DNA from: Hanleya hanleyi
Lineage: Eukaryota; Mollusca; Polyplacophora; Lepidopleurida; Hanleyidae
Assembly: GCA_036873755.1 (NCBI GenBank)
Contig: JAVTVY010010516.1
Span: 372,001 to 436,000, forward strand
Direction: 5' to 3'
DNA length: 64,000 bases
Shown: positions 33,000 through 44,493 of the stretch, in pieces
Layout: every line of letters starts with the position of its first letter
Position numbering within the stretch: position 1 is the first letter of the stretch
Position numbers and translations under genes: made by a program
The notes under the pieces: model-generated
The model's input: the letters and a program-made list of their open reading frames with translations, nothing else
What the model was told of the DNA's origin: nothing
The model's database searches: none

Positions 33000-35855
33000 T
33001 ACAAACGTAGCGGTCAAGACGTAGTTTCTAAGTGCTCTGTAAAAAAGTCTCAAGATCTACATCTGGAGTACCACACAATTCCTCGTTCATTTCCTTGGAT
33101 TACCTCGGAGATTCCCTGGGATATTTACCTGGAGAAGAGAGTGGACTATTATCAAAATTCCTGTAATTCGTGGATACCTGCCTGCCTACATTTGAATCAA
33201 TACGCTAAATGTGCGGAATGTGAGCTATGTGAACAGTATCTTGTCGGTTCGTATGCCGGAGAAATTTTACCGCCGCCCGGCTTTAGTAGGGCCGAGAGCT
33301 TGGTCGCCTCTCCGTTTCGCTCCACTGTGAACGAGCCGGACGAGACTGCATCTGTTGATATGTCCGTAACCCAAGATACGGAAGTAATTTCGCCTCGTAA
33401 TTTACCGAAAGTTGTTACTATTTCTCCCCCTCCATGCACTGATTCTGTTTATTTAGGGGCTAAGGTGGGGAACAAAGATGGCGGGATGACAAAGATTGCA
33501 CGGGACGCCCTTGACCTTGACGGCCACCTTTGATCCAACATCAGTGACGTCACTTTCTTCCAACGGTCCCCTATTAAGGATAGTGAACCCGGAGAGTGTG
33601 GCTATACCCCCAGTCAAGGATTTGTCACTTCCGGAGAATCTTTCAACATCTCGGTCCAGCACATCTACGTCTACAAAATCTACGGAGATGTCTGTAATAT
33701 CACCACTTCCGGTGCAGACCCCGCTGATTATTACACCTGTATCCGGTTTCGCTGAGTCTCGCCATTCACTTCTGAATGTACCGAGATTATCCAGGGCGCC
33801 TCTACAACAGCCGTTGTCGGCACCCCCGCAGCTTACTCAACCGGTACCTCTTCCACGTATGCCTGGGTCCAGTTTCAACTTCCGGCCTACGTTAGCTCCG
33901 AGTATGTCGGATGCTTACATGCAACTTCTTACATCATACCTTCCGGTATCATCTTATCTTCCGGTATCATCGTCTTACATCGGAACTTCCGCTGCTTTTT
34001 CTGCGCATGCTCCGACGTCGGCTACTACATCCTACTATAGGACTGCCTCTACGTACGATGTTCCTGTTACTTCATCGGTGTATAGTGTTCCGGGTCTTTC
34101 ATCGATGTATGATACTCATGTTACGTCATCAATGTATAGACTTCCGTTTACGTCATCGGTGTATAGCAGATCGGCTAATCCCTATACTGCGCCTCCGTAC
34201 TCTCCATTTCCTGTTCGTAGTGCAGTATATGGGCCTACATCGTACCCTTCGGTGGCTTCTGTAGCTCGACCATATGATGTACCCCGTCGAGTGTATTCTT
34301 CTGCACGTATCTCTACACGTCCGACTTCCGGTACATCGGGTGTTTACTTCCGTTCTCCTAGGCCTGTCAGATATGCTATGCCATATCATGCGCCTATACA
34401 GAGAGGGAAGTTAGGGTTGCTCACCCACATCTGCCTAGATACCCAGCTAGGCCTGCGATGTCACAGTATGCGGCTGCTTCCGGTTCCGGCTTGCTTCCTC
34501 CTTCTGATAGGCAGTGCCCCCCAGCAGCATCTATTTCTGCCAGCCTGTCCGACAGTTTTAATAGATTATCTGCTGATTTTGCAGCCCTTCAACGTGACAT
34601 GTTGAGGCCTCCACCACCTCCACCGACATCGATTCCGGTTCCTGGGTGGGCTGGTTATCAACCTCGCCCCGTGTCATCAAGGCGTCCGCCTTCCGCTTCC
34701 CTTCCCGCTCAGCAACCACTTGATCTCTCGTGGGGTAGTAGATCTACACCTCCTTCGTTTGTGCCCAGGTTTACCTCTGCGGATCCTGTGACAGTGACTA
34801 ACGCCGAGCCGGAAGCGGAAGAACGGACCTTGTTTGATGCTGATCCGGATCTCGCGGCGTCTAGTTATTCTGATACATTGGCACGCCTCTACGAGTTATT
34901 TCCGGATATGACTCCTCCGCCACTTGTGGAATCGAGAAGGGTCACTACGATGTCGGATCTTAAACAAGAGCCCACTCATCGTACATCACTTCCGCCTTCC
35001 AGAGCCGTTTATGAATGTGCTGAGCGCATGCGGGATGCCTTCTCTCTGCCTAGGACCCAAGTTGAGAGGCAACGACAACAGGAATCTAGATCTTTATTTA
35101 AGAGATCTACTGGTGTCTTCCCGCTGGAGCGACCCGTTTTTCGGTCCTATTCAGTACACGGTTCACCCTGGCATGATCGAGCTGCGGTCCAGGAACCATA
35201 ATTCGATCAGTTCATTGGAGCCACTCCGCCTAAGAAGGATATTCCTCTTTCTATACGTCAGATTTGTCTCCTGTAAAACACTTCTAGACAGGAGGTAGCG
35301 ATTACTTCCCATCTAGATTGGTTGTTATATGCCATTCGTACGATACTTAATCACATACTCCAGATGTCAGCTTCCGGTTTTGTTTCTGTTCCTGTCGATG
35401 ACGTCAACCTGATGGACTTCCTGACGGCAGCTGCGCGTGCGGACGCGGACTTGATGGCATCTTCAGTGTTCATGTCCGCTATATTCGTACACCTAAGGCG
35501 TCTCTCACTGTTCGCGGCCCTGCCTACGTATACCCCGTCCAGTGTGAGGTCAACCTTAAGGGAGCAGTCCCCCGCCTCGGGACTTCTGTTTTCTGGTATT
35601 CTCCCAGTGCTGCAGAATGAAATGTCCACTGCCAGGACCACGCATTCCGATTTTGCACCACAACAGAGGAAGCGATCGGCTCCAGAGCCCTCGACGTCGG
35701 CTTCCTCGGCCCCTAAGAAGGCTTCTTCTTCAAGTACTTCTTCCGGTGCTGGTTCCAAAAAGGATGCGTCCTCCTCTTCGAAATCAGGCGGAGGTTCGAG
35801 GGGGGAGGGGGGGTCGGCCACTCTAAACGTGAAAGCGAAAAGGGAAGTCCGCTAA
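33000..35855 (+). pseudogene. DIRS Gag-like region (frame-broken)
   Basis: Overlapping frames 33141-33533, 33496-34605, 34458-35201, 34924-35298 and 35322-35855 alternate between two phases, as if one or two Gag-like frames have suffered small indels. The translation starts with a possible Cys cluster (CAECELCEQYL), then long Ser/Thr/Pro/Tyr-rich segments with repeated SSVYS/SSMY motifs (34070-34190), a Pro-run segment (~34605), and a basic Ser/Lys-rich C-terminus (RKRSAPEPSTSASSAPKKAS). Position before RT and composition suit a DIRS ORF1; sequence alone gives no firm domain. It would package element RNA. Strong codon structure is visible in each segment. Confidence 0.65.
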
Positions 35856-35901
35856 GCCTCCCAAGAAATGAGGGCACGGGCCATGCAGATGTTCATTCTG
35901 C

Positions 35902-37911
35902 ATGGCGAGACCGCACGTTGCCGCTGTTCCCAATTCCACCAAATCCGGCGCTTCCGGTAGGCGTTTTTGGCAGAATTGGGAGGCAATCCAGGCAGATTCG
36001 TGGATGTTGAACACCCTACGTCATGGGTATCGGCTGGAGTTCGCCACAACTCCCCCGTTGACTTCGTCACCCAAGTCGTCAAGAATTCCTGTGCGTCGCG
36101 AGCACCTGACGGAGATCCAGAGGTCCGTGGACAAGTTGGTAGAGAAGGGTGCAGCTGTAGAACTTCCGCCAAGCGATATGTCCCTGATCTTTTATTCTCC
36201 GGTGTTCCAGGTCCCCAAGAAGAACACCACCGAAATGCGTATGGTCATAAACCTACGCCGGTTAAACAAGGACTTTTTGGCACCGCCTCATTTCCGGATG
36301 GAGTCGTTCCGGTCTATCCGTTCGGCTCTGTTACAAGGGGACTGGATGACGTCTCTCCACCTCCAAGATGCATATCTGCATGTTCCGATCTACAGGGCTC
36401 ATCACAAATATCTGCGCTTCCTGGTTGGCAACCGGAAGTTCCAGTTACTTGTGCTCCCTTTCGGACTATCTACGTCCCCCCCCCCGGTCTTCACCAGAGT
36501 TTTCAACCCGGTGGCGTCATTCCTGCACACCAGAGATCTCAAGTATCACTTCTACCTCGACGATTCTCTTCTGCGGAATCAGTGCAGGGAAGAACTCCGC
36601 AAGGACACCAATTTCGTTTGGGAGGTCCTTGTTGCTCTGGGCTATCTTCCTCACGAGGGCAAATCGGAGTTGACACCATCTCAGTCTCGAGTCTTTCTCG
36701 GAGTTTCCTACGGCACCCTTTCAGCGTTAGCGAAACCCCCGGAAGACCGCTGAAAGAAAATTCTGACGTCGGTGCCGACGTTCCCGTCAGCATCGCGCAG
36801 ACGTGCTAACCAATTCGCTGCAGTTATCGGCCTGTTAACATCGACTCAGGATGTGACACCTCGAGGCCGGTTGCTGCTTCGGCCGTTGATGATGCATCTC
36901 AACTTTTGGCCGAAACGACACCTGAATCCGACTGTCCCTGTGACAGAGGATATCAAACTACGCTGGTGGCTGCAGCCGGAGAACGTGATGATAGGTGTCT
37001 CCTTCCTACCTTTTCAGCCGTCCCGTCAACTGTCCACGGACGCATCGATGGAAGGATGGGGAGCACATTTGGGTTCCAGGTCGATATCCATACATAGATT
37101 TCTTCCAGACCTCACGAACCAACGCTTGTTAGTAGCAACGGACAACACGACAGTTCTGGCCTACATAAACAAGCAGGGAGAAACTCATTCCTCCCAACTG
37201 CTGGATCAGGCACAGAAATTTTTCAACCTCTGTTGGGACAACGAACTGTCTGTGCGAGCTCGCCACATTCCCGGTCATCTGAACGTGCTGGCAGACACAT
37301 TATCCAGACCGAATCAGATCATATCGACCGAGTGGCAGCTTCACGAAGACCTCCTAGCCCAGATGTCTCGGATATGGGAGACGCCGAATGTGGATCTGTT
37401 CGCCACCCGTTGGAACCATCTACTGCCGGCCTATGTGTCTCCCGTTCCGGATCCAGCAGCCCTGGCAGTCGACGCCCTGTCTTTGGACTGGTCCGGCATG
37501 ATTGCGTACGCGTACCCGCCGCCAGCAATCTTGTCGCAAGTCCTCCGGAAGATCCAAGCACAGTCGTGCGTGGGCTACCTTGTGGCTCCGTGGTGGCCCA
37601 CTCGCCCATGGTTTGCAGACGTAATGGATCTTCTCATAGATGTACCTCGTCGGCTGCCGCTTTGGTGGAACCTGCTTCGTCAGCCGAGATCCAGCCTGTA
37701 CCACTCGAATCCCGGTCTATTTCAACTGACCGCCTTCAAGTGGTCCAGCATCAGCTCGTTGAGGCTGGATTTTCTGTCGAAGCATCCGAAAGGATGGTCC
37801 GGTCCACCAGAGCATCAACGACTGCGGTGTACCAGAACAAGTGGAAGACCTTCGCTACCTGGTGTTTTGGACGTGGAATTATTCCAACCTCTGTCTCTGT
37901 TCAACAGGTAG
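35902..37911 (+). pseudogene. DIRS reverse transcriptase-RNase H (one in-frame stop)
   Basis: Frames 35902-36753 and 36772-37911 are in the same phase and separated only by a TGA near 36751. RT landmarks: FYSPVFQVPKKN, MRMVINLRRLNKDF, MTSLHLQDAYLHVPI (catalytic Asp), LPFGLSTSP, YHFYLDDSLLR (DD, near 36560). RNase H landmarks: LSTDASMEGWGAHL (Asp, ~37040), LLVATDNTTVLAYIN (Asp, ~37135) and RHIPGHLNVLADTLSR (Asp, ~37300), followed by the DIRS-type LFATRWNHLLPAY region. It makes cDNA for recombinase-mediated integration. Its 3' end overlaps the recombinase frame. A single stop would inactivate this copy unless read through. Confidence 0.92.
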
Positions 37912-38816
37912 CGGACTTCCTTTTGTATCTGTTTCATGACAGGCAGCTTGTTCCGGCCACGGTCGACGGCTATCGGTCCGTTATCGCCAAGGTACTTCAG
38001 TTGACCACAGGTGTCAACCCATCACTCGACGTCAACCTCTCTGCCCTTCTTTGTTCCTTTCGGGTAGAGAGGCCTACTCCGACGCCGCAGCTTCCTAAAT
38101 GGGATTTGGCACTGGTTCTTAGGCGCCTGTCCTTGCCGCCCTTCGAATCCATCGGCACCTGTGAGATGAAGTTTCTCTCCTACAAGACCGTATTTCTGAT
38201 CGCCTTTGCATCTGCCGCCCGTGTATCAGAAATCCATGCCTTGGACTTCAGGTCTTTGAGATACAACCCTGAGTGGACCTGGGTGGCGTTATCTACTCTC
38301 CCGGAGTTTGTCGTAGAGGGACTGGTTCTTAGCAACAATCTCCCGCGAGAGTTCGTCATTCCGGCTCTGTCCAACATCCTGTCCGCAGCTGTTGACGACG
38401 ACAGAGTCATGTGCCCCGTCAGAGCTCTCTCCTGCTACCTCGCCTGTGTTGAGCATATGAGAGCTGGGCGGGTGCGTCTATTCATCCCCTTTGGGCCCTC
38501 TGCAAAGCAGGAGATGTCAAAGAATACCATATCTTCCTGGCTTTCTAAAACTATTCGTTTGGCGTATACGGACGTACCACTTGAGGTAACTACTTTATCC
38601 AAGGTCTCCGCCCATGAGGTCAGGGCCATGTCGGCATCCTGGCCTCTATGGACCATTAGATCCGTGTCAGACATCATGAGGGCCTGCTTCTGGAGGAGCA
38701 ACGTAACCTACGTTTCGCGCTACCTTCGGGATATGACGCTTCAGAGACGGGACATATACTCGCTGATACCCCTGATGGCTGCCCAGTTTGTTGCAGACCC
38801 GCCTACATCGCACTAG
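37233..38816 (+). CDS. DIRS tyrosine recombinase (integrase)
   Basis: Open for 527 codons. The first ~150 codons overlap RNase H in another frame and are probably not all translated; recognisable protein starts near 37740 (QVVQHQLVEAGFSVEASERM). An N-terminal SAM-like core-binding segment (TTAVYQNKWKTFATWCFGRG, ~37820-37885) is followed by the catalytic domain: Arg in FASAARVSEIHAL (~38210), HEVRA box (~38612), later W/R residues, and Tyr in NVTYVSRYLRDM (~38710-38740). This is the R-H-x-x-R-Y set of tyrosine recombinases, which would integrate a circular cDNA without target duplication. No break is seen, so it is the best preserved DIRS gene. Exact start uncertain. Confidence 0.92.
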   Translation: MGQRTVCASSPHSRSSERAGRHIIQTESDHIDRVAASRRPPSPDVSDMGDAECGSVRHPLEPSTAGLCVSRSGSSSPGSRRPVFGLVRHDCVRVPAASNLVASPPEDPSTVVRGLPCGSVVAHSPMVCRRNGSSHRCTSSAAALVEPASSAEIQPVPLESRSISTDRLQVVQHQLVEAGFSVEASERMVRSTRASTTAVYQNKWKTFATWCFGRGIIPTSVSVQQVADFLLYLFHDRQLVPATVDGYRSVIAKVLQLTTGVNPSLDVNLSALLCSFRVERPTPTPQLPKWDLALVLRRLSLPPFESIGTCEMKFLSYKTVFLIAFASAARVSEIHALDFRSLRYNPEWTWVALSTLPEFVVEGLVLSNNLPREFVIPALSNILSAAVDDDRVMCPVRALSCYLACVEHMRAGRVRLFIPFGPSAKQEMSKNTISSWLSKTIRLAYTDVPLEVTTLSKVSAHEVRAMSASWPLWTIRSVSDIMRACFWRSNVTYVSRYLRDMTLQRRDIYSLIPLMAAQFVADPPTSH

Positions 38817-39111
38817 ACCTCCTAGTGGTTTTACCATTTTTTTAAAATCTGGTAAGTGGCTGCTCTCCCCAATTTTCAAAAAAGAGGGAGGGGGGGCGGG
38901 AGGTTTCGGTCTAGTGCTTGTCAGCTATTCACTAGGCCCGCTTATTATATATATAGGGCTGGGTGATTATATCGATGGCCATACCGTCATGCTACATGTT
39001 TTATGGCACTCGATTATCTCGCTGACTCCTGTTTTATCCTTCGCCTATGCTTGAGACCTTTTCTGTTTTGACCACTATTTCCCTCCTCCTGCTATGATAT
39101 TCTAGCAATAC

Positions 39112-39202
39112 GGTATGTGAATGTAAGTTTCACAGCGCAAGAAATATGAAAAATTTCAAAATCAATTTTCCTATTTCTAAGCTTAAACTTACCTTCACAT
39201 AC
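39112..39202 (+). repeat. DIRS internal complementary region
   Basis: First half, GGTATGTGAATGTAAGTTTC then ACAGCGCAAGAAAT, is complementary to the left end (32824-32858). Second half, AATTTTCCTATTTCT to CTTACCTTCACATACC, is complementary to the right end (39398-39460). This is the arrangement used by DIRS elements to form circular cDNA. Confidence 0.88.
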
Positions 39203-39256
39203 CGTGATGGCCCTCCCAACCTCCCCGCTGATGGGTTATTCACACTGCGGTTGAAT

Positions 39257-39460
39257 AGGAAAGAAGGAAGTCACGTGGTCAGACAGATTGGGTTCTGGGT
39301 ACTCGCGCATGGGCATTGGGCGTTACAGGGACTACTTTTTTGGTTCTGTGGTAAGGTTTTACAATAGAGCAATCGCGTAGGAACACGATAGCAATAAGGT
39401 ATGTGAAGGTAAGTTTAAGCGTAGAAATAGGAAAATTGATTTTCAAATTTTTCATTTTTA
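39257..39460 (-). repeat. DIRS right inverted terminal repeat and end
   Basis: Reads GGAAAGAAGGAAGTCACGTG through AAGGTATGTGAAGGTAAG, the inverse of the left repeat, then an extra ~45 bp (GTAGAAATAGGAAAATTG...) present only in the internal region. Confidence 0.88.
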
Positions 39461-40200
39461 TAGGTGTGCTTAATGACTATCAAGTTCACTTTCGTTTCAG
39501 ATATAAAAACACATTTCTCGCAGTTGTGTCAAATGCGGGTTAGGGAGGACTGTACATGGAGTCGAGTGTCAAAGCGGTGTTAGGGAGGAATGTTTGTGAA
39601 TTTCAGTGTTACACGGTACTGGGAAGGTGTCTAAGTTAAGTCAAGTGTCAAAGTGGTATTAGGGAGGAATGTACGTACTTTTGTGCAGGAATGTACATGA
39701 AGTCGAGAGTGAAAGCGTTGTCGGAGGAGTAATGTACATGAAGTCGAAAGTGCAAGTGGAGTCAGTGGAGGAATGAACATGAACTCGTGTGTCATAGCGT
39801 GATAACTACTTAGGTATGTTTCATAACTTTCACATTCAGGTTTATTTTTCAGCTGTAAAATCATATAATTTTTCTAGCAAATTGTAAATGTTGGGGAGGA
39901 ATGTACATTAAGACGAGTATCAAAGTGGTCTTTAGGGAGAAATGTACGTGAGGTCAACTAAAGCAGGTTTCGGACCTAGGGTATTGTATGTTTCATAATT
40001 ATCACGTTCAAGTTCATTTCATATTAAAAATCATATTCCTCCACCAAAGTGTACCTGTATTCATGTAAAATCGCGGTTAGAAAGTGTCGAAGCCGGGTAA
40101 GGCAGATATGTACCTTAAGTCGAATGTCGTAACGTTGTTGAGGAGGATTGTACATAACGTCGAGTAGCAAATCAGTGTTAGGAGAAGTGTGCTGATGTCG
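39461..40200 (-). repeat. ~41-bp minisatellite, reverse orientation (right of DIRS)
   Basis: Continues the array of 30650-32823: GGGAGGAATGTACGTAC-like units plus AT-rich spacers (39480, 39835, 40010). Confidence 0.82.
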
Positions 40201-40209
40201 CGTGTAAAA

Positions 40210-40485
40210 GCCGTGTTTTCAAACTGTTGCAGCAATCTGTCATCCAACAGAATACACCTTCTCAAGGCGTCACTGCAATCTGTCGAGAGGAGAATTTCAA
40301 ACTGTGGCAGTAATCTGTCGTCCGGCAAAATATAACTTCTTATAGTGTCGCTGCAAACCGTCGCTCAAGAAAAACCTTCAAACTGTCGCAGCAATCTGTT
40401 GTCGGGTAATATGTACCTTTTCAGCTTCCACTTTACGGAATCTGTTTTGCTGCAATCTGTTGCCCAGGAAAACTCTTTAAACCTC
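40210..40485 (+). repeat. ~80-bp degenerate tandem repeat
   Basis: TTCAAACTGTTGCAGCAATC and variants recur near 40217, 40287 and 40376, with TGCAATCTGTCG-like half units between. About three units; no coding frame of interest. Confidence 0.65.
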
Positions 40486-40620
40486 GTACGACCCCCTACC
40501 CTAATATATTCCTCAAGCTTACACCATGCTGCACGTATTCAACCTATCCACTACCCTTGGGAACGTGTCCACACCTCCGGTGCACCAAGCCCCACCCTTC
40601 ATCTACAAAACTAAGCCTAA
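40486..40620. repeat. Dispersed repeat, second copy
   Basis: Shares TTACACCATGCTGC, TATTCAACCTATCCACTACC and CTTGGGAACGTGTCC with 27467-27560. Function unknown. Confidence 0.6.
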
Positions 40621-40777
40621 ATGCTTCTGATTTGCATAACATTCAATACTTTACATACATGTCACCAGTGCTTCGACCATATTAAATCAGCCTAGCTTCT
40701 CTCGTGTGTGAGTACATGAGAGACCGACCTTTTTTGTCATTTAGAACGTATAACAGTATTTTTTGTTATTTCAGGAC

Positions 40778-40885
40778 TACACTATCATGGGATAGGTTGA
40801 CTCCTATGCGGGATTTGAACCGGCGACCACCATAGTAAGGCACCCAATTGCCAACTTATGTCGGCGTTCAAAACCACTCCCCCAA
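40778..40885 (-). mobile_element. tRNA-derived SINE head or tRNA pseudogene
   Basis: On the minus strand: GGGGGAGTGGTTTTGAACGC, then GGTCGCCGGTTCAAATCCCG. GGTTCAAATCC fits a Pol III B box/T-arm. The anticodon region does not fold into a standard tRNA by eye, so a SINE or relic is more likely than a functional tRNA. Confidence 0.55.
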
Positions 40886-41667
40886 TGGGCCTACCACAAA
40901 AATAGATCACAACCTTTAATTTATAGAACTCCCATGATTGGCTGGATTTTCTTCAAGTTCTCTCTACAGCCCAATGAGAATCCCTGATTTGTCTTTGAAA
41001 ATCTAAATTGACCAATCAATTGCTTTGGAACGGTTGTGATAAGATATCCCATGATGCACTCTTTGTTTCTATGAAATTCCATTTATTCTCGGATCCCTTC
41101 AAGATTTGCTGTCTAGATTTAGATATCTTAGAAGCACAATTATCAGTATTCACCAGATTATTGGCTATGACTTTGGCTGAAAATACTGATTCAAACAGAA
41201 AATTGATGTACTCCGCCTCAAAATTGATAAGTTGCAAATTCTCACCCCGTGCATTTTTTTTTCAGCGGAGGATTTTTCTAAAGCATCATAGATATTAAAT
41301 TTGACATATGCCATTGAATATGTGTTTTACTCGGAGAATGAAAATGACGTCACTGCAATGCCAACGAATCTGAACCACAATCATTGATGCTTCGTTGATA
41401 TTGCATATCTACATCTCTGTCATGCCTGTATGGACTTGTGTTTGTTTACTGTGGAATTATCAACCACTCATACAGTGGCATTAACTATTTTAATTTATCT
41501 ACTTTGATGATACAGGAGAAAGATTTGGCCTCAGAGGAAGTGGTTTAAGAGTCTGAAGCAGCAGCAACTGCGCGGGACAAGAACTCAGCAGGGTCGTCAT
41601 CCCCCGTGGTTGAAACTGAACTGAATGACCCTAGTAATGAGACAAGTATGGTGAATCTCTGTATCTT
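40886..41667. other. No recognisable feature
   Basis: AT-rich sequence. The small plus-strand frame 41008-41298 has no domain and ends in a poly-T stretch. Nothing else supported. Confidence 0.4.
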
Positions 41668-43524
41668 GGTGACCTTGATGTGGTGCGTGATAAGGACCTG
41701 AAATTACTCCTGATGAAAAGACCTAAATATAGAGAGCCGAGAAGAATAAATCTGAAGGCCGACCAGAAGATAGTCCTGTCTGCATTGGAACAGTACGTTA
41801 TTGATTGGTCTAAACGAGAAAAAGTTGAACCTACAGCACTCGCTGATTGGCTGGACCTCACCAAAAGCAAGGTCGTTGAAACAATCCGCCATATTGACAG
41901 AAAAACTATTCCCCAAGCAAAACAAGTACTGAGAAACCTCAATTCGCAAGAAGTTCTAGCAAATCTCCAGAGTAAATTCGTCATAGTCCCAGCAGACAAA
42001 GCTTCAAATAATATAATATACATATGTAAATATTACTATTACCAGGAGCTGGTCGAAGAATTGAGTGTTGACATATCATCATCAAATACGTCTACTTACT
42101 CCCAAACTTCAGTTACTCTGGAAGATTTATTTAACAATCACAAAACGTTTCTCAGGGAAAGAGGTTGTCTTCCAACCAATCATAACGACATACCAAAAGT
42201 ATACTCAAAATGCATAAATCACCATACAAAGCTAGATTCATAGCTGGTTCTAGAAGCTTCACCACCAAGCATCTTTCAACCCTATTGACGAGGGCCCTTC
42301 AGGAGGTAAAGGCATTTTGGGGAAGGTATTGCGCCACTATTTCTAAAAACTAAGAACTTGATTTTAAAGGTCACATACCGTACAGACATCTATCCACATG
42401 AGATTTCTCGACTCTCTATACTACAATCCCTCATCAGGACCTTACAGACCGTCTAAGTTCATTAATAGTATCTGTGCTCAAGAAAACTGATCGTAGATAT
42501 ATTAATGTCGGAAGCCATAAATCATTCTTTAGCTCTACTACATACAAGAGATATCATTCATGGGATGTTTCTTTGTTTATAGAGATGCTTGAATTTCTCA
42601 TTAAAAATATCTATGTGAAATTTGGCAACACAATATATCAGCAGCATATAGGTATTCCAATGGGTACTAATTGTGGACCCCTGTTCGCTGACCTGTATCT
42701 GTTCTCTTATGAATATGACTATATGCAGGCCCTTTCAAAAACCGATCCATTTGAAGCCTGTTCCTTTTCATTCACCAAACGCTATATAGACGATCTTCTC
42801 GCTGTGGATAATCGCTATATAAATGACGCAGTGAAGGATATATAGCCACCTTCATTGGATTTGAAGGAAACTACAGATAGCCCTACAGCCGCATCATATT
42901 TAGAGCTATATCTCTACAGAAATGAAGCGGGCATTCTCTCTCGTCGACTTTATGACAAAAGAGATGATATACAATTTCGACATCGTAAACTATCCCTTTC
43001 TGGACAGTAATATTCCAGTGGGACCTGCATATGGCGTATACATATCTCGCCTAGTAGCATTTGCTAGATCCTGTGTTAAATGTGACGATTTTAATCAACG
43101 TCACAAAACATTGTTGCAGAAACTTATAAAACAGGGCTATTCCACCAAGCGCCTACAATCAAAGTTTCTCAAATTTGGCGATTCACATCGCATGCTGATA
43201 GCAAAATACGAACGTAGCGTGCAAGATCTATGGCGTTACGTTTCTTAACTTGTGTCTAATTCCGCTTAACCCAGGGCTAGGGGTCGTATGGATCCATGTA
43301 TTTCAAGATCCTCATGGTACTCATATGAACAGCCACAATCAAAGCGTGACTGAGATACATCATTCTCTAGATAACGACTTTACAACGATTATTATGGATT
43401 AAGAATACTGATCAGCGATACGGATTTTATATTTTTGGAACATCATGATGTCTTGTCGGCATCATTGAAAATTGTTGACCGCTTCTCTCTTGCAAGAAAC
43501 TAGCCTATGTTTATGTATACTATA
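41668..43524 (+). pseudogene. Penelope-like reverse transcriptase, copy 2 (heavily broken)
   Basis: Clearly homologous to 28233-30265, starting abruptly at GGTGACCTTGATGTGGTG. Frames: 41680-42243 (through FVIVPADKASNNIIYICKYY), a broken stretch 42240-42470 with deletions, 42474-42845 (GIPMGTNCGPLFADLYLF, RYIDDLLAVDN), and 42922-43248 (thumb to IAKYERSVQDLWRYVS). Unlike copy 1 it retains VNYPFLDSNIPVGPAYG without the deletion. Breaks differ from copy 1, so the two decayed independently. The 3' region to 43524 contains GGGCTAGGGGTCGTATGGAT. It is cut off by a reversed LINE. Confidence 0.9.
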
Positions 43525-43529
43525 CATTT

Positions 43530-44425
43530 TCTTGCTTCTTTACAGTCATCATTAAACCAAGGTTTCTTAATATGTGCAACTCCTGAAGATGTGGGAATGG
43601 TTTGGTTGGCAATTTCTATCAACATATCTGAGAATAGCTGTATAAGATCTGAAGCATCAGCGAGGGAGACTGATTGTAGTTTTTGTGAACAAAGCTTTTC
43701 AAACTCGGGCCAGTTTGCTTTCTTGAAATTAAACCTTGTGAAATGAGGGTCATCAGCTGAATGAACAGCTTTTAGGACAGTGGGAAAGTGATCACTTCCA
43801 CATAGGTCATCATGAACAGACCAAGAAAATTCTTCAAGAATAGGAAGGTCGCAAAGTGAGATATCCAATGCTGAATAGGTTCCATGGGCCGAGGACAAAT
43901 GTGTATAAGAACCATCATTAAAAATACACAAAGAATTATTTGATATAAAATTTTCAAGAATTTTACCTTTACAATTGTCTTCATTATCCCAGAGGATATT
44001 ACGACCGTTAAAATCACCCATCATTAAACAAGGTTTCGGGAGCTGATCGTAAAGATCTTGAAGTTCATTGAGTCGGAGATTACCAGAAGAAGGTATGTAC
44101 ACCGTGCATAATGTGAAAACAGAATTCAAGGTAATACGAACTGCTACAGCTTGTAAATCTGTCACTAAATCAACAGGACTGTGTAAAACACCCATTTTAA
44201 CCAATATTGAAGAACCGCCTGTAGCTTTTCCATTTTCCTCTAAAGCGTAGGAATGATAAGGTGTGTATTGGCGAAATTTAAATTTATCTTTATCTGCTTT
44301 CTTCAGAAAGGTCTCGTTGAGACAAAAGCTGATGGTTCATAATCTTGAGTTAATAATTGGAGTTCATTTAAATTTGGCCAAACTCCTCTGCAATTCCACT
44401 GAACGATAGTTGGTGGCTGAGCCAT
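43530..44425 (-). pseudogene. LINE ORF2, endonuclease domain only (truncated, frameshifted)
   Basis: Starts at the ATG at 44425 (MAQPPTIVQWNCRGVWPNLN) and is homologous to 56492-57400. A 1-bp deletion near 44325 shifts frame after YEPSAF; the remaining frame 44204-43500 keeps MGDFNGRNILWDNED, TYSALDISLCDLP and CGSDHFPTV, the AP-endonuclease-type Asp/Asn and SDH motifs. It ends before RT. The family's enzyme nicks target DNA; this copy is dead. Confidence 0.9.
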
Positions 44426-44493
44426 CTTTAGTCTGTATATAGAAATAAAACACAAAACTGCCCAAGCCAAGATATATAAGGTTAGCTTAGCCA

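Larger units (their letters stand above)
32824..39460 (+). mobile_element. DIRS-type tyrosine-recombinase retrotransposon
   Basis: 6.6 kb, with inverted terminal repeats (32824-32998 and 39257-39460), a Gag-like region, RT-RNase H, a tyrosine recombinase overlapping the end of RNase H, and an internal complementary region (39112-39202) that carries complements of both outer ends. No target duplication is expected or seen. It is inserted in reversed minisatellite. The RT-RNase H frame has one in-frame stop and the Gag region has several frame changes. Confidence 0.93.

Noticed and set aside
34924..35298. Separate small gene after the DIRS Gag frame
   Set aside because: It is the other phase of the same broken Gag-like region and overlaps 34458-35201.
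35351..35821. 156-codon minus-strand frame opposite the DIRS Gag-like region
   Set aside because: Shadow of the Ser/Lys-rich plus-strand frame; acidic composition is the complement effect.
35967..36809. 280-codon plus frame overlapping DIRS RT
   Set aside because: Out of phase with all RT motifs; GC-rich coding sequence leaves this frame open by chance.
40778..40885. Functional tRNA gene
   Set aside because: B-box-like sequence is present, but no convincing anticodon stem or acceptor pairing was seen; treated as SINE or relic.
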